From NCBI GenBank assembly GCA_903868145.1, contig CAIPTY010000103.1, forward strand, positions 1 through 47,279: DNA of 47,279 nucleotides, given 5' to 3'. The position numbers were made by a program, and so were the translations under genes. The notes under the pieces were generated by a model that was not told the DNA's origin, made no database searches, and worked only from the letters and a program-made list of their open reading frames with translations. This document shows positions 1 to 7,636 of the stretch, in pieces (position 1 is the stretch's first letter; the number at the start of each line of letters is the position of its first letter). Origin of the DNA: an uncultured Desulfuromonadales bacterium (GTDB lineage Bacteria; Desulfobacterota; Desulfuromonadia; Geobacterales; Pseudopelobacteraceae).

Positions 1-15
1 AATAAGTGCTCTCAT
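1..15 (-). CDS. 5' end of an unidentified gene running off the left edge
   Basis: Only five codons (reading MRALI) are inside the window. The start is supported by a strong Shine-Dalgarno GGAGG (complement of 21-25) five bases before the ATG, and by a sigma-54-like promoter at 69-86. The product cannot be identified. The alternative is a chance ATG, but ribosome site plus promoter make a real gene more likely. Confidence 0.55.
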
Positions 16-360
16 GACATCCTCCTATTTTCACGTTCTCTTCGATTTCATTGCTTTTGTATGTGATTTTGCATAGCGGGTGCCAAGTTCTGTTGATTTT
101 GTGTGTTAATTTGTAAGCCACCAATTTTACAGGATATATGTTAATTGAGAGGGCTGAATCGTCTTGGCAGTCAGGTGGGGATTTGTATGTGCGGGAGATA
201 CTATCTGATTCAGGCTTATGGATGTATATGCTGTTAATACAGTATGTTATGATTATTTATCAAATGTACGGGGTGTATGGATCCAGTATACTCTCTGGCG
301 TGAATCATCAGGTTCGGGAATCTTGCCTTACAAATTAAGGAAAGTTGGCCACTATCTCAT
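16..360. other. Intergenic region without a convincing gene
   Basis: Apart from the sigma-54 candidate and the Shine-Dalgarno of the left-edge gene, I see nothing supported here. A 66-codon plus-strand frame at 138-338 has no domain character, no clear ribosome site and unremarkable composition, so it is not called. Confidence 0.6.
69..86 (-). promoter_or_regulatory. Candidate sigma-54 (RpoN) promoter
   Basis: The minus strand reads TTGGCACCCGCTATGCAA. It has the -24 TGGCAC box and a -12 ATGCA box (consensus TTGCW, one mismatch), with GG and GC exactly ten bases apart as sigma-54 holoenzyme requires. It lies about 55 bases upstream of the gene start at position 15, giving a leader of roughly 45 bases. 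The match is seen; activity is inferred. An activator gene of the NtrC family is present at 29.5-30.9 kb but need not act here. Confidence 0.6.
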
Positions 361-1062
361 TTATAAGTGAGTATCTTCAGCGGCCTGCTGGAAGAATTTC
401 CGCCAACTGGGGGAAGTGACTCCACCCACATATCCATTGCCAACGGGACTGAGGCCAAAGATCGATCTATACAGGACACAGACTGCCAGATATGTGCCTG
501 AATGAGTCGGGTGTCCATCCTGACTGCAAAGTACATAATCGGGCTTCTTGCTCATAGCGTTGGCAAATGCCAGTCCAGCGGGAGCGACAATGGCATTTAT
601 TTCCGACCCGATTGTGGTATAGGCATCAGCCAGCCCTTTTGTCGTAACACCGTTGACTACACTGTCAGGGCGTTCCCACGTCATCAACAGAACAGTCTTT
701 GCTCCGCTGCGCCGTATCTCATCATCTAAATGCCGAACTGCCTCATAGAACTTGCTCTGACCGACAACTGGTATCTGGCTCTGCTCCTGCAGGACGACAT
801 AATTCCACTTGCCCTCCCGTATTTTCTTGAGGGTGCTGGCATCGGAAAAGTGTTTTTCAAGGGAGTATCCGCCAACAGCGATACTCTCAGCCTCGACTGA
901 TGATGCAAGTCCTTTCAGATGCTTGTCCAGACCGCCATTGAAGAACGTATAGCTGTTGCCTATGAACAGGATGCGGGTGGGAGGTTGGCGATTGCAGGCC
1001 GTGAATGCAATGAGGATGATACAAAGGATAAAAGCGTATTTCCAAGCAGACTTTATGGGCAT
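361..1062 (-). CDS. SGNH/GDSL-type hydrolase-like lipoprotein
   Basis: This 233-residue protein begins with a lipoprotein signal: charged start, hydrophobic stretch at about 10-20 and a lipobox-like FTAC ending in Cys23. It should therefore be lipid-anchored in the envelope. Directly after comes ILFIGNSYTF, the block I pattern of SGNH hydrolases with Ser37 as likely nucleophile (GNS instead of GDS). Near the C-terminus the segment QDGHPTH supplies the Asp182-x-His184 pair of block V. The family contains esterases, lipases and carbohydrate acetylesterases; the substrate cannot be read here. AGGAG sits five bases before the ATG. It is followed by an unrelated membrane protein on the same strand about 90 bases upstream, so co-transcription is possible but not shown. 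Confidence 0.7.
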   Translation of the reverse strand: MPIKSAWKYAFILCIILIAFTACNRQPPTRILFIGNSYTFFNGGLDKHLKGLASSVEAESIAVGGYSLEKHFSDASTLKKIREGKWNYVVLQEQSQIPVVGQSKFYEAVRHLDDEIRRSGAKTVLLMTWERPDSVVNGVTTKGLADAYTTIGSEINAIVAPAGLAFANAMSKKPDYVLCSQDGHPTHSGTYLAVCVLYRSIFGLSPVGNGYVGGVTSPSWRKFFQQAAEDTHL

Positions 1063-1155
1063 GGTATCTCCTTGATGAAAAGAGATCAGACTACAGGACT
1101 GAAAATTGTTGCATGGACTGTTTCCAGTCCCGCGTTAAATAAGTTGCAGTAATTG

Positions 1156-1848
1156 TTATTGTAATCGTAGAGACTGGACAACTTTTTCAAAAACAATTGA
1201 TTCTTGTTGGAAATTGCCGGCTGGGCAAGACATGGTAAATGTAAAGAATTTATCCCCGGCTTTTGTAAATACAAAATATCCTTTGACCGGAATCCCCTCT
1301 TTCACAACTTCAAGGCTTGCTTTAAAGGCTTTTTTATCACTTATTGAAAATTTTGTTACTGATGAAAATACATACGTTGGATTCAGTTTTAGCAATTCTT
1401 TCATTGTCTCTGTCACAATATATTCCAATTCCTCACTGACCTGCCGCCTTGAAACAGTTATTCCTGACTGCATTGATGATGGTGATAAATTCTTGAAAGC
1501 AGTCATGGAAATTGCGCCAAAAGGAAACGTGGTGTAGGCATAACCGGCAGGCACGACCAAAGTGTAACCATCTGAAGAGTTATAAACAAAATCCTGATCA
1601 ACTAACGTATTTTTAGCGGCTATTTTGCTGCGGAGTTCATCCTTTGTGGGGAGCCTGTTCCTGTTGTTGGTGATAACGGTATCGATGATCTGAACAGTTA
1701 TACTTAGAACAAGAATTGAGCATACCACTATCACCCACATCTTTTTATAGAAATAAGACATCGTTGAGGTGAAATAAAACTTTATGAAAAGTGAAACCGT
1801 AAAGAGGATCACCAGAATGTTCATCCACTTTGCTATTTGAGCAGCCAT
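1156..1848 (-). CDS. Membrane-anchored protein with a PsbP/DcrB-like extracytoplasmic domain, function unknown
   Basis: I chose the ATG at 1848 (230 residues) because GGAGGAG lies just before it; the longer frame would need a TTG start at 1899. Two hydrophobic helices are visible at about residues 9-27 and 37-60. They are followed by a soluble region of about 150 residues with alternating beta-like stretches: a motif like SSDGYTLVVPAGY, a long charged helix-like segment, and a C-terminal FTKAGDKFFTFTMSCP strand pair then a helix. This order resembles small alpha/beta lipoprotein domains of the PsbP/DcrB/DUF1795 type, but I cannot assign it firmly. No catalytic motif is seen. No gene partner is evident. 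Confidence 0.6.
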   Translation of the reverse strand: MAAQIAKWMNILVILFTVSLFIKFYFTSTMSYFYKKMWVIVVCSILVLSITVQIIDTVITNNRNRLPTKDELRSKIAAKNTLVDQDFVYNSSDGYTLVVPAGYAYTTFPFGAISMTAFKNLSPSSMQSGITVSRRQVSEELEYIVTETMKELLKLNPTYVFSSVTKFSISDKKAFKASLEVVKEGIPVKGYFVFTKAGDKFFTFTMSCPAGNFQQESIVFEKVVQSLRLQ

Positions 1849-2142
1849 CACTCCTCCAGATATAGTCAAAATTATAGGTGAGATTTTAAAAGTTACCAAG
1901 TCGCTTCAGACTTTTTCAACAACCTAGCTAAGGAAATTGTAGCATTGACTCAAGCATTAACTCAAGCCACCTTGGTGCTCGGATAAAGATTTCCTACCGA
2001 AATCTACAAGTATATTTATTTCAGGTGCATTATCGGGGGGGGAATAAAATAGTTCTGGCAATTAAGTTGGAAATAGCGTAGGGAATTGTTTAGGTAATAA
2101 TCTAATTATCTAAATTTATAAGCATTTATACTGGATTATAAA

Positions 2143-2514
2143 ATGAAATTTATAAAGGGCAGTGAAACAATTCTAGTCGCGGATGATTCAGAAGGACTGC
2201 GGAATTTATTATCACTTTTTCTTAAAGAACTTGGTTACAAAGTAATAGAGGCGGAAAACGGTCAGATAGCCGTTGATAAATACAGGCAACATAGCGATTT
2301 GATTAGTGCAGTTATAATGGATATAGATATGCCTGTTAAAAATGGAATTGTTGCCTTCCATGAAATTAAAGAAGATCATCCTAACGCAATAATAATGATG
2401 ATTACTGGATATATATCTGAATATATTGATAAAATTAAGGAATGTGATTTTATGGAAAAGCCTTTTTCGCCTATTGAACTTGTAACGAGAATGAGGACAA
2501 GTATAGACAGTTAA
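2143..2514 (+). CDS. Single-domain response regulator (CheY-like receiver)
   Basis: This 123-residue protein is one receiver domain. It has the acidic pair Asp14-Asp15, phospho-acceptor Asp60 in VIMDIDMP, Thr88 in MITGY and Lys106 in EKPF, so all phosphorylation residues are present. It has no output domain and would signal through protein contacts or act as a phosphate sink. It is AT-rich compared with the neighbouring dnaJ-like gene, as is the flanking DNA, which suggests a different origin. No cognate kinase is adjacent. After its TAA the same frame continues for 25 codons with a helix-turn-helix-like tail (see 2515-2592), so the gene may be a truncated form of a longer regulator. Confidence 0.88.
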   Translation: MKFIKGSETILVADDSEGLRNLLSLFLKELGYKVIEAENGQIAVDKYRQHSDLISAVIMDIDMPVKNGIVAFHEIKEDHPNAIIMMITGYISEYIDKIKECDFMEKPFSPIELVTRMRTSIDS

Positions 2515-2592
2515 AAGAAGCCCATAAGCAAAGCTGCCAAAATGAGCCGCCAGAGCATTTACAGATGGAAAAAAATCAGCACTGCTAAATAG
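2515..2592 (+). pseudogene. In-frame helix-turn-helix-like tail stranded behind the receiver stop codon
   Basis: Translating straight on after the TAA at 2512-2514 gives a 25-residue segment reading KKPISKAAKMSRQSIYRW followed by KKISTAK and a TAG. The pattern IS.AAK..SRQSIYRW resembles the DNA-reading helices of MerR/excisionase/resolvase-type HTH segments (compare the common SRQTIYRW). It lies exactly in the frame of the receiver gene with one stop between. It could be a decayed output domain, a remnant of another gene, or chance. It has no ribosome site of its own. Confidence 0.4.
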
Positions 2593-2653
2593 ATATTATA
2601 TATCAACAACTTTAAAGGCGAATTAAACCGGCTACCCCGCAAAAAGGTTTTTC

Positions 2654-3250
2654 ATGAGTGCTGCAGAATTTGTCGATTACTATGAGTTACTGCAACTGAG
2701 TCCTAACGCCGATACCGAAACTATTGAGCGTATCTTTCGGCATCTTGCCAAAAGATGTCACCCCGATAATCCCGAGACAGCGGATAACGAACGATTCCAT
2801 CAGATCGTCGAAGCTCACCAGACGCTGTCAAACCCTGAGACACGCGCAGGCTACGATGTCAAGTACCAGGATTACTGGAACCGCAAATGGGAACTCACCT
2901 CAGAGGCCAGCAACGGTTCCTCGTTCGGAGACGATCATATAACTCGCGAGCGCATACTTTCATTGCTGTACGTCCAGCGCCGGAGCAATATGGAGAATCC
3001 CGGACTCGGTGAGCATGAAGTTGCCCGCCTTCTCTGTATCCCGCTTGAACTGGTGGAGTTTCACCTGTGGTATCTCAAGGCGAAGGAGTGGGTGGAGCGC
3101 CTTTTGTCGGGGCAGTTGGCGATCAGCGCACTGGGTGTTGACCAGGTTGAGCAGAGTCGACTATTGCTCCGGCCTGACCGCCTGATTGAGGATCACCATG
3201 GCATCGCCAGCGAGGTTGGAAAAGAACAGGTGGTGTTGACTGAATTCTGA
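2654..3250 (+). CDS. J-domain (DnaJ-like) protein with a C-terminal unknown domain
   Basis: The 198-residue protein starts with a J-domain at about residues 8-70. YYELLQLSPNAD opens helix I, the obligatory HPD is at 36-38 (RCHPDNP), and the domain closes with TLSNPETRAGYD. The J-domain stimulates the ATPase of a DnaK-type Hsp70. There is no Gly/Phe region, zinc finger or client-binding domain, so it is a specialised co-chaperone and not DnaJ itself. Residues of about 95-150 (ITRERILSLLYVQRR, then VARLLCIPLELVEFHLWYLKAKEWVE) look like a winged-helix or similar helical domain. It faces the TolA/TonB-like gene tail to tail, with one base between them, so the two may share a 3' boundary. Confidence 0.85.
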   Translation: MSAAEFVDYYELLQLSPNADTETIERIFRHLAKRCHPDNPETADNERFHQIVEAHQTLSNPETRAGYDVKYQDYWNRKWELTSEASNGSSFGDDHITRERILSLLYVQRRSNMENPGLGEHEVARLLCIPLELVEFHLWYLKAKEWVERLLSGQLAISALGVDQVEQSRLLLRPDRLIEDHHGIASEVGKEQVVLTEF

Positions 3251-3251
3251 T

Positions 3252-4919
3252 TTACTCATCATTTAACTCCTTCCAGACCAGGCCGGAATCGGAATTGAAT
3301 CTGGTTACACTGTCCGAGTCTTCCATACTGCCGGAAAATGCGGACTCATCATCCCACAGGATCCCGTCAGGCATCAGAATTTTCACCACCAACCGTTGTA
3401 GGCCGACGGATCTCCTGCCCAGCTCTTTCTTTACCTCTTGCCCTGACCCCTCATGGATCACGAGAGAAATCTTGGCGGCCACTCCCCCGGCTCCGAATTC
3501 AAGCACAAGGGCGTACACCCCTTCCCGAGCCTTTTCGACCGTGAATTCATGACGCTGATTACCCGTGTCGACAGCAATGGGAGCAATCAGCTCACGATGT
3601 TTCAACTCTGTCAGGCTAAAGGGCTTATTGCGTCGATTGGCCCTGAACTCCCTGAAACGTATCGTCACGTGGCGTGGCGCCTGTCCAACCACAATAAGTT
3701 TCAAGTCACCCTTTACCGACGGGATGGCCAATCCTTTCTGTTTCTCCTGCTGCAGGGCTTTAGCTTTTGCTTCCTTTTCCCGCTCTCTCGCCGCCTGTGC
3801 AGCCGCAGCAGCCGCCCTTTCAGCCCTCTCCTGTTCAGCCTTTTGGCGTGCAAGACGCTCCTGCATCTCCTTTTTTGCAAGCTCTTCCCTCGCCAATTGA
3901 TCACGGCGGGCTTTTTCTGCCACCTGCCTCTCACGCTCCAGTTTATCGCGTTCTCTGGCAGCCTGCAGTGCGGCAGCACGTTCCTGCTCGGCTTTTAATT
4001 GTGCCAAGCGTTCCATACGCGCCATCTCAGCCAAACGAATCTGTTCCCGGCGCTCCCGGACGAGGCGTTCAACATCTGCCGACTCCTGATGGGGTGTCTG
4101 CTTCTGCCGATCTGCAATCACGGGATTATTGACCTGTTGTAAAGGAAGAGCAGGTTTAACCTTTGCTAGCGACAATGGCGGCTTATTTGGATTATTATCA
4201 GCCTGCTTTGGCGGAGATCCCGGATTTTTCGGTGGCGGATCAGCCAGCATTGGTGGTGCTTCAGCCTTCTTTGATAGCGGTTCCAGTTTCATCGGGAACG
4301 TCTCGGGCGGCTTTTGCGGCACTTTCGCGGCTACTTTAAAGGTGCTACTGTACCCCTTTTGCAGCGCAGCTTGTGTGGGCCTGAGGCGCTCCTGCCTGAG
4401 TATGTCGGTCACCTGTTTGTCAGCTGCTGGAGGTTTCACCAGTCTGCCAGACTTCTCAGATTGAGACTCTTTTACAATCGGAGGGGGTGGCGTTTTCTGC
4501 GGCAATTGAGAGGCCACCGGCACTACCTTGACAGCAACAATTTCAGTTTCTTGAACTTTTGGTGAAGGTTTTGTGGACGGCGGAGTCTGGGACTCTACCG
4601 GTGACGGCTTACTCTCTTCAGTTCGACCAGCTTGCGCAGGGCTTGATATTTTTGTTTTTTGAGTGGAATCGGGTAGAGATGTGGGAGAGCCATCTTCGGC
4701 GGCAGATAAATCACCGGTCATAAAGTAGGAAGGAAGCCAGAACATACTGGCATCGGGGGCAATCACCGTCGTTCGCATCTGCACAATCGACAGGCATAAA
4801 ACATACACCATCAACAGATGCAATACCAGAGAACCGCACACTGACAAGAATGGCAGTGCATATTGTCGCGGCAACCAAAATCGAAAGTGCCGTAAAGCGC
4901 CCACATCTGTCTTGCTCAT
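3252..4919 (-). CDS. TolA/TonB-like envelope-spanning protein at the end of the Tad operon
   Basis: This 555-residue protein has a short cytoplasmic N-terminus and one membrane helix at about 20-47. A long Pro/Lys/Ser/Gln-rich stretch follows (about 80-285), then a highly charged Ala/Glu/Arg/Lys heptad region (about 288-405), and a globular C-terminus of about 145 residues. The architecture (inner-membrane anchor, extended periplasmic rod, C-terminal domain) is that of TolA and TonB, which couple the inner membrane to outer-membrane partners. The C-terminal domain does not match TolA or TonB domains that I recognise. It is the last gene of the minus-strand series, 13 bases behind the DUF192 gene, so it may serve the Tad pilus or its secretin. 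The Shine-Dalgarno is weak. Low-complexity regions make similarity searches unreliable. Confidence 0.65.
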   Translation of the reverse strand: MSKTDVGALRHFRFWLPRQYALPFLSVCGSLVLHLLMVYVLCLSIVQMRTTVIAPDASMFWLPSYFMTGDLSAAEDGSPTSLPDSTQKTKISSPAQAGRTEESKPSPVESQTPPSTKPSPKVQETEIVAVKVVPVASQLPQKTPPPPIVKESQSEKSGRLVKPPAADKQVTDILRQERLRPTQAALQKGYSSTFKVAAKVPQKPPETFPMKLEPLSKKAEAPPMLADPPPKNPGSPPKQADNNPNKPPLSLAKVKPALPLQQVNNPVIADRQKQTPHQESADVERLVRERREQIRLAEMARMERLAQLKAEQERAAALQAARERDKLERERQVAEKARRDQLAREELAKKEMQERLARQKAEQERAERAAAAAAQAAREREKEAKAKALQQEKQKGLAIPSVKGDLKLIVVGQAPRHVTIRFREFRANRRNKPFSLTELKHRELIAPIAVDTGNQRHEFTVEKAREGVYALVLEFGAGGVAAKISLVIHEGSGQEVKKELGRRSVGLQRLVVKILMPDGILWDDESAFSGSMEDSDSVTRFNSDSGLVWKELNDE

Positions 4920-4932
4920 GCGGCAATGTTCC

Positions 4933-5271
4933 CTATTCCAAAAATTCGATCAGATCACCGATAACCACACCGTCTGCGGCATGGGCCGGAAGTTCCAGCA
5001 CCGTCGCGCCCCTGGCGTAAACCGGAGACATGCGGTTGGGCGCCAGCGGGGTGATCACCGCCAGCACTCTCTGATTACGGTCAAGAACAAGTACATCAAT
5101 GGCAAAGCGCATGAAAAAGGTATGCACGCCTTTGCAGGGACAAATCCAGAGACAGTGCCCCGGAGGCAGGCCATCTCGCCCCAGAAGTCCCTTCATGCGC
5201 GCAAAAAGGGAATCAGCAACCTCCGTAACAGCGGCCAATTCCCTTCCGGTTTCTGCAACAACAGCCCGCAT
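4933..5271 (-). CDS. DUF192 family protein
   Basis: The 112-residue protein matches DUF192. It has an N-terminal segment ending ARMKGLLGRDGLP, the central CKGVHTFFMRFAIDVLVLD (family hallmark: FFM.F.IDVLFLD), and the closing pattern GATVLELPA followed by VVIGDLIEF. The family folds as a small beta-barrel of unknown biochemical role. Most members are exported; this one shows no signal peptide and may be a cytoplasmic version, or the true start may differ. Its place between the tadC/miniprotein pair and the TolA/TonB-like gene suggests it belongs to the pilus operon, but a separate promoter in the 320-base gap upstream cannot be excluded. Confidence 0.8.
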   Translation of the reverse strand: MRAVVAETGRELAAVTEVADSLFARMKGLLGRDGLPPGHCLWICPCKGVHTFFMRFAIDVLVLDRNQRVLAVITPLAPNRMSPVYARGATVLELPAHAADGVVIGDLIEFLE

Positions 5272-5380
5272 CAGTCCTGCACAGCCTTTCCGTCATCCCC
5301 AGACCCAGCGGCGATAGCTTTGCCGTAATGACCTGAACGGATGCCTGAGCACAAAAAAACCTGGAAAAAGCATTTGAAAC

Positions 5381-5512
5381 AGAGAGGTCACAGAGAACAC
5401 AGAGCAAAACGGAGAGGTATAACCTGAAAAACGGGTTTTATGACTCAGCCGAAAGGAATTACAGCTTTTTTGTTTTAAGTCGCTGATTTCTCTGTGTTCT
5501 CTGTGTCTCTCT
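5381..5512. repeat. Large intergenic hairpin repeat (family B, copy 1)
   Basis: The segment 5381-5404 (agagaggtcacagagaac...) and the segment 5490-5512 (ctctgtgttctctgtg...) are inverted copies, with 16 perfectly matching bases plus a looser extension. They bracket an insert of about 85 bases that contains the pattern acagcttttttgttttaag. A second element of the same design is at 18553-18673. The arms are built from short purine-rich tandem units. The remaining DNA of the gap 5272-5593 holds nothing else I can support. Confidence 0.7.
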
Positions 5513-5593
5513 GGTATTGAACTGCCGTTTTTGATAAAAGAGACCGGCGAGAAACCGTTCAGACGGTCAATTCACCGGTCAGGATGTTTCAGC

Positions 5594-5683
5594 TCACGGC
5601 TTTTTGTCAAGCTTTGCGTAAATCAGTGCCAGTTCTACCGCAATAACGAGAAGCAAAACTAGTTGCAGATTCAATACTCCCAT
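5594..5683 (-). CDS. 29-residue single-helix membrane miniprotein in the Tad operon
   Basis: The frame reads MGVLNLQLVLLLVIAVELAL then IYAKLDKKP and a stop. About 19 residues are continuously hydrophobic with one buried Glu, and the end is Lys-rich, so a single-pass membrane peptide with its C-terminus in the cytoplasm is expected. The start is supported by a near-perfect Shine-Dalgarno (AAGGGGGTGATG, complement of 5687-5698) at ideal spacing, placed in the 29-base gap after the tadC stop. A longer frame opening at 5788 would lie inside tadC and lacks such a site. No family is recognised. It may stabilise or regulate the TadB/TadC platform, which is inference from position only. Confidence 0.7.
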   Translation of the reverse strand: MGVLNLQLVLLLVIAVELALIYAKLDKKP

Positions 5684-5712
5684 TTCATCACCCCCTTTTA
5701 CTTGATGTGATG

Positions 5713-6627
5713 CTACTTTAACATATCCTTGAGCATGATGACTGCCGGTCCAACAAGTACCGTCATCAAGGCCGGAAACACAAAACACACCAATGGGAAC
5801 AACATTTTTACGGATGTCTTGGCCGCCAGTTCCTCGGCAATTTGACGCCGCTTTGTCCGGAGCGACTCGGAATGGATTCGCAGGGCCTGAGCCAGACTGG
5901 TGCCAAAGCGTTCAGTCTGGATCAGCATGGTCACAAAGGCGCTTACATCCTCCACCATGGTGCGGTCAGCCATATCCCGCATGGCCTCCGAACGAAGCTT
6001 GCCTGCCCTGCATTGCTGACTGACCTTACGAAACTCCTCAGTCAGCGGATTGCCGCGAAACAGGGGGTTTTCACACGCCTTGACCAAGGCCGAGTCGATA
6101 CTGACGCCCGCCTCGACACATACTGTTATCAAATCCAGCACATCCGGCAGAGTATGAAAAATCTCGGTATGACGGTTCTTTACCATCCTCTGAAGCCAGA
6201 GACCGGGTAGGAGAAAACCAACTATAAGGAGGACCAGAGTTAACAGGAGTGACTGGGAATCCAACATCAGCCCCTTGGGTAGTGCGTAAAACAGGGTGTA
6301 GCAAAGCGGGAAAATGATGGCCAGCAGAATTTTTGTTCCGATCAGGATCGGAACCGCATCCTTGCGGAAACCCGCGGCTACCAAGGTGCGCGCGTAAGTA
6401 CGGCTGTTTTTATCGGAGGTGTGGAGGCGATTGCCGATACGCGTCAGGAAGCTCTGCAGCGGGGTATCTTCCCGGATCAGTGAGTTCTTCAGCTCAACCT
6501 GTGCAGAAACCATCAGCTTATCAATACGCTGCTGAACCACACTTCGCCGGTTTAATAATAGGTATAAGCTGCTTCCGGTCAGTACAGCCACGAAGAGGAA
6601 AACCGAAACAACGGACAGAATCAGCAT
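5713..6627 (-). CDS. tadC: Tad pilus inner-membrane platform protein TadC
   Basis: This 304-residue protein belongs to the type II secretion F (GspF) family. An N-terminal membrane helix (about 3-24) is followed by a cytoplasmic region, a helix pair near residues 95-145, and the GspF-type helical bundle with motifs PDVLDLITVCVEAGVS and LIQTERFGTSLAQAL. A C-terminal membrane hairpin follows (about 270-300, VKMLFPLVCFVFPALMTVLVGPA). With TadB it forms the platform on which the CpaF ATPase acts to assemble or retract the Flp pilus. The start has GAGGT five bases upstream and lies 8 bases behind tadB, which indicates coupling. Confidence 0.93.
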   Translation of the reverse strand: MLILSVVSVFLFVAVLTGSSLYLLLNRRSVVQQRIDKLMVSAQVELKNSLIREDTPLQSFLTRIGNRLHTSDKNSRTYARTLVAAGFRKDAVPILIGTKILLAIIFPLCYTLFYALPKGLMLDSQSLLLTLVLLIVGFLLPGLWLQRMVKNRHTEIFHTLPDVLDLITVCVEAGVSIDSALVKACENPLFRGNPLTEEFRKVSQQCRAGKLRSEAMRDMADRTMVEDVSAFVTMLIQTERFGTSLAQALRIHSESLRTKRRQIAEELAAKTSVKMLFPLVCFVFPALMTVLVGPAVIMLKDMLK

Positions 6628-6635
6628 GACATACC

Positions 6636-7595
6636 TCAGATACGGATATCGATAATCTTCCTGATAACAAGAAAGCCGATAAGTTGCATTACAACAGCGG
6701 TGACCAGCATCATAATGCCCAGTTTCGTGGTAGTAAGAAGCACCATATACGCAGGCATTATCGCTTTTAAAATGAAGAACGAGGCCAAGGGAAGCGCACC
6801 CAGAACATAGCCCGACATTCGCCCCTGTGACGTATAGACCTGAACCTGACGCCGGATTTTGAGCCGTTCCCTGATGATTTTTGCCAGGTTGTCCAGAACC
6901 TCGGCCAGATTTCCTCCTACCTCGGAATTTATCTGCACCGATGTTATGAAAAACCGGAGATCAAGGCTGTCGATCCGGTAGGTCATATTTGACAGGGTAT
7001 CGGTAATGCGCAGTCCCAGGTTCTGCTGGTCGTATGCGGTTTTGAACAATTCCGCCGCCGGATTCTCCATCTCTTGACCCACCAGTTCCACTGCGCTGGT
7101 CATGGAATGGCCGGAGCGGAGCGAGCGGGAGATCATGTCCAGCACCTCCGGCATCTGTTCGGTAAAATGCTGGATGCGCTGCGCCTTCTTATAACGGAGG
7201 AGCGCCGACGCCCCCAACACCACCAGGATAATGGCAATCAGCACCACAAAAGGTCTATGTATGAAGAAGTACGCCACCGCTGAAGCAATGATGCAGGCAG
7301 CAAAAACGGCACACAGAAACGTGGTTACGGTAACTTCCAGACCGGCACGATCCAGGACAAATTCCAGATTGCGCAGTAGGGGAATTCTGGCGATCAGGCG
7401 TTCAAAGGGCGACACATCCCTGACGATCTCGCTGCGCAGATCTTCGGGGAGCGAGTTGGAAGAGCTGGTCGCCATGCGCCGCATTCTCCGCTTGAGGGCT
7501 GAAACTGGAGAATCCTTGGCAGATGTAACACCAAAAAAAATCGTCGCAATCAGCAGAAACACGGCAAAAAATGTCAGAACGACAGCAGCAAACAC
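6636..7595 (-). CDS. tadB: Tad pilus inner-membrane platform protein TadB
   Basis: The 319-residue protein is the second GspF-family platform subunit. It has an N-terminal helix (about 2-24), a central hydrophobic pair near 88-130, and the cytoplasmic bundle with EQMPEVLDMISRSLRSGHSM and ITSVQINSEVGGNLAEVLDNL. Two C-terminal helices follow. The start codon is GTG, eight bases behind GGAGG. Order (cpaF, tadB, tadC) and spacing are classical for Tad loci. The TadB/TadC pair anchors the ATPase and receives the Flp pilin from the membrane. Confidence 0.93.
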   Translation of the reverse strand: MFAAVVLTFFAVFLLIATIFFGVTSAKDSPVSALKRRMRRMATSSSNSLPEDLRSEIVRDVSPFERLIARIPLLRNLEFVLDRAGLEVTVTTFLCAVFAACIIASAVAYFFIHRPFVVLIAIILVVLGASALLRYKKAQRIQHFTEQMPEVLDMISRSLRSGHSMTSAVELVGQEMENPAAELFKTAYDQQNLGLRITDTLSNMTYRIDSLDLRFFITSVQINSEVGGNLAEVLDNLAKIIRERLKIRRQVQVYTSQGRMSGYVLGALPLASFFILKAIMPAYMVLLTTTKLGIMMLVTAVVMQLIGFLVIRKIIDIRI

Positions 7596-7636
7596 GTTAT
7601 ACGCCTCCCTGGCGAATGTACGGCATCAGTTGTGGT

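Noticed and set aside
138-338. 66-codon open frame on the plus strand at the left edge
   Set aside because: No ribosome site, no domain character and unremarkable composition; the region is better explained as intergenic with a promoter for the minus strand.
3453-4565. Several long plus-strand frames over the TolA/TonB-like gene
   Set aside because: They are antisense shadows produced by the repetitive Ala/Lys/Glu/Pro codons; the minus-strand frame has coherent domain structure and operon context.
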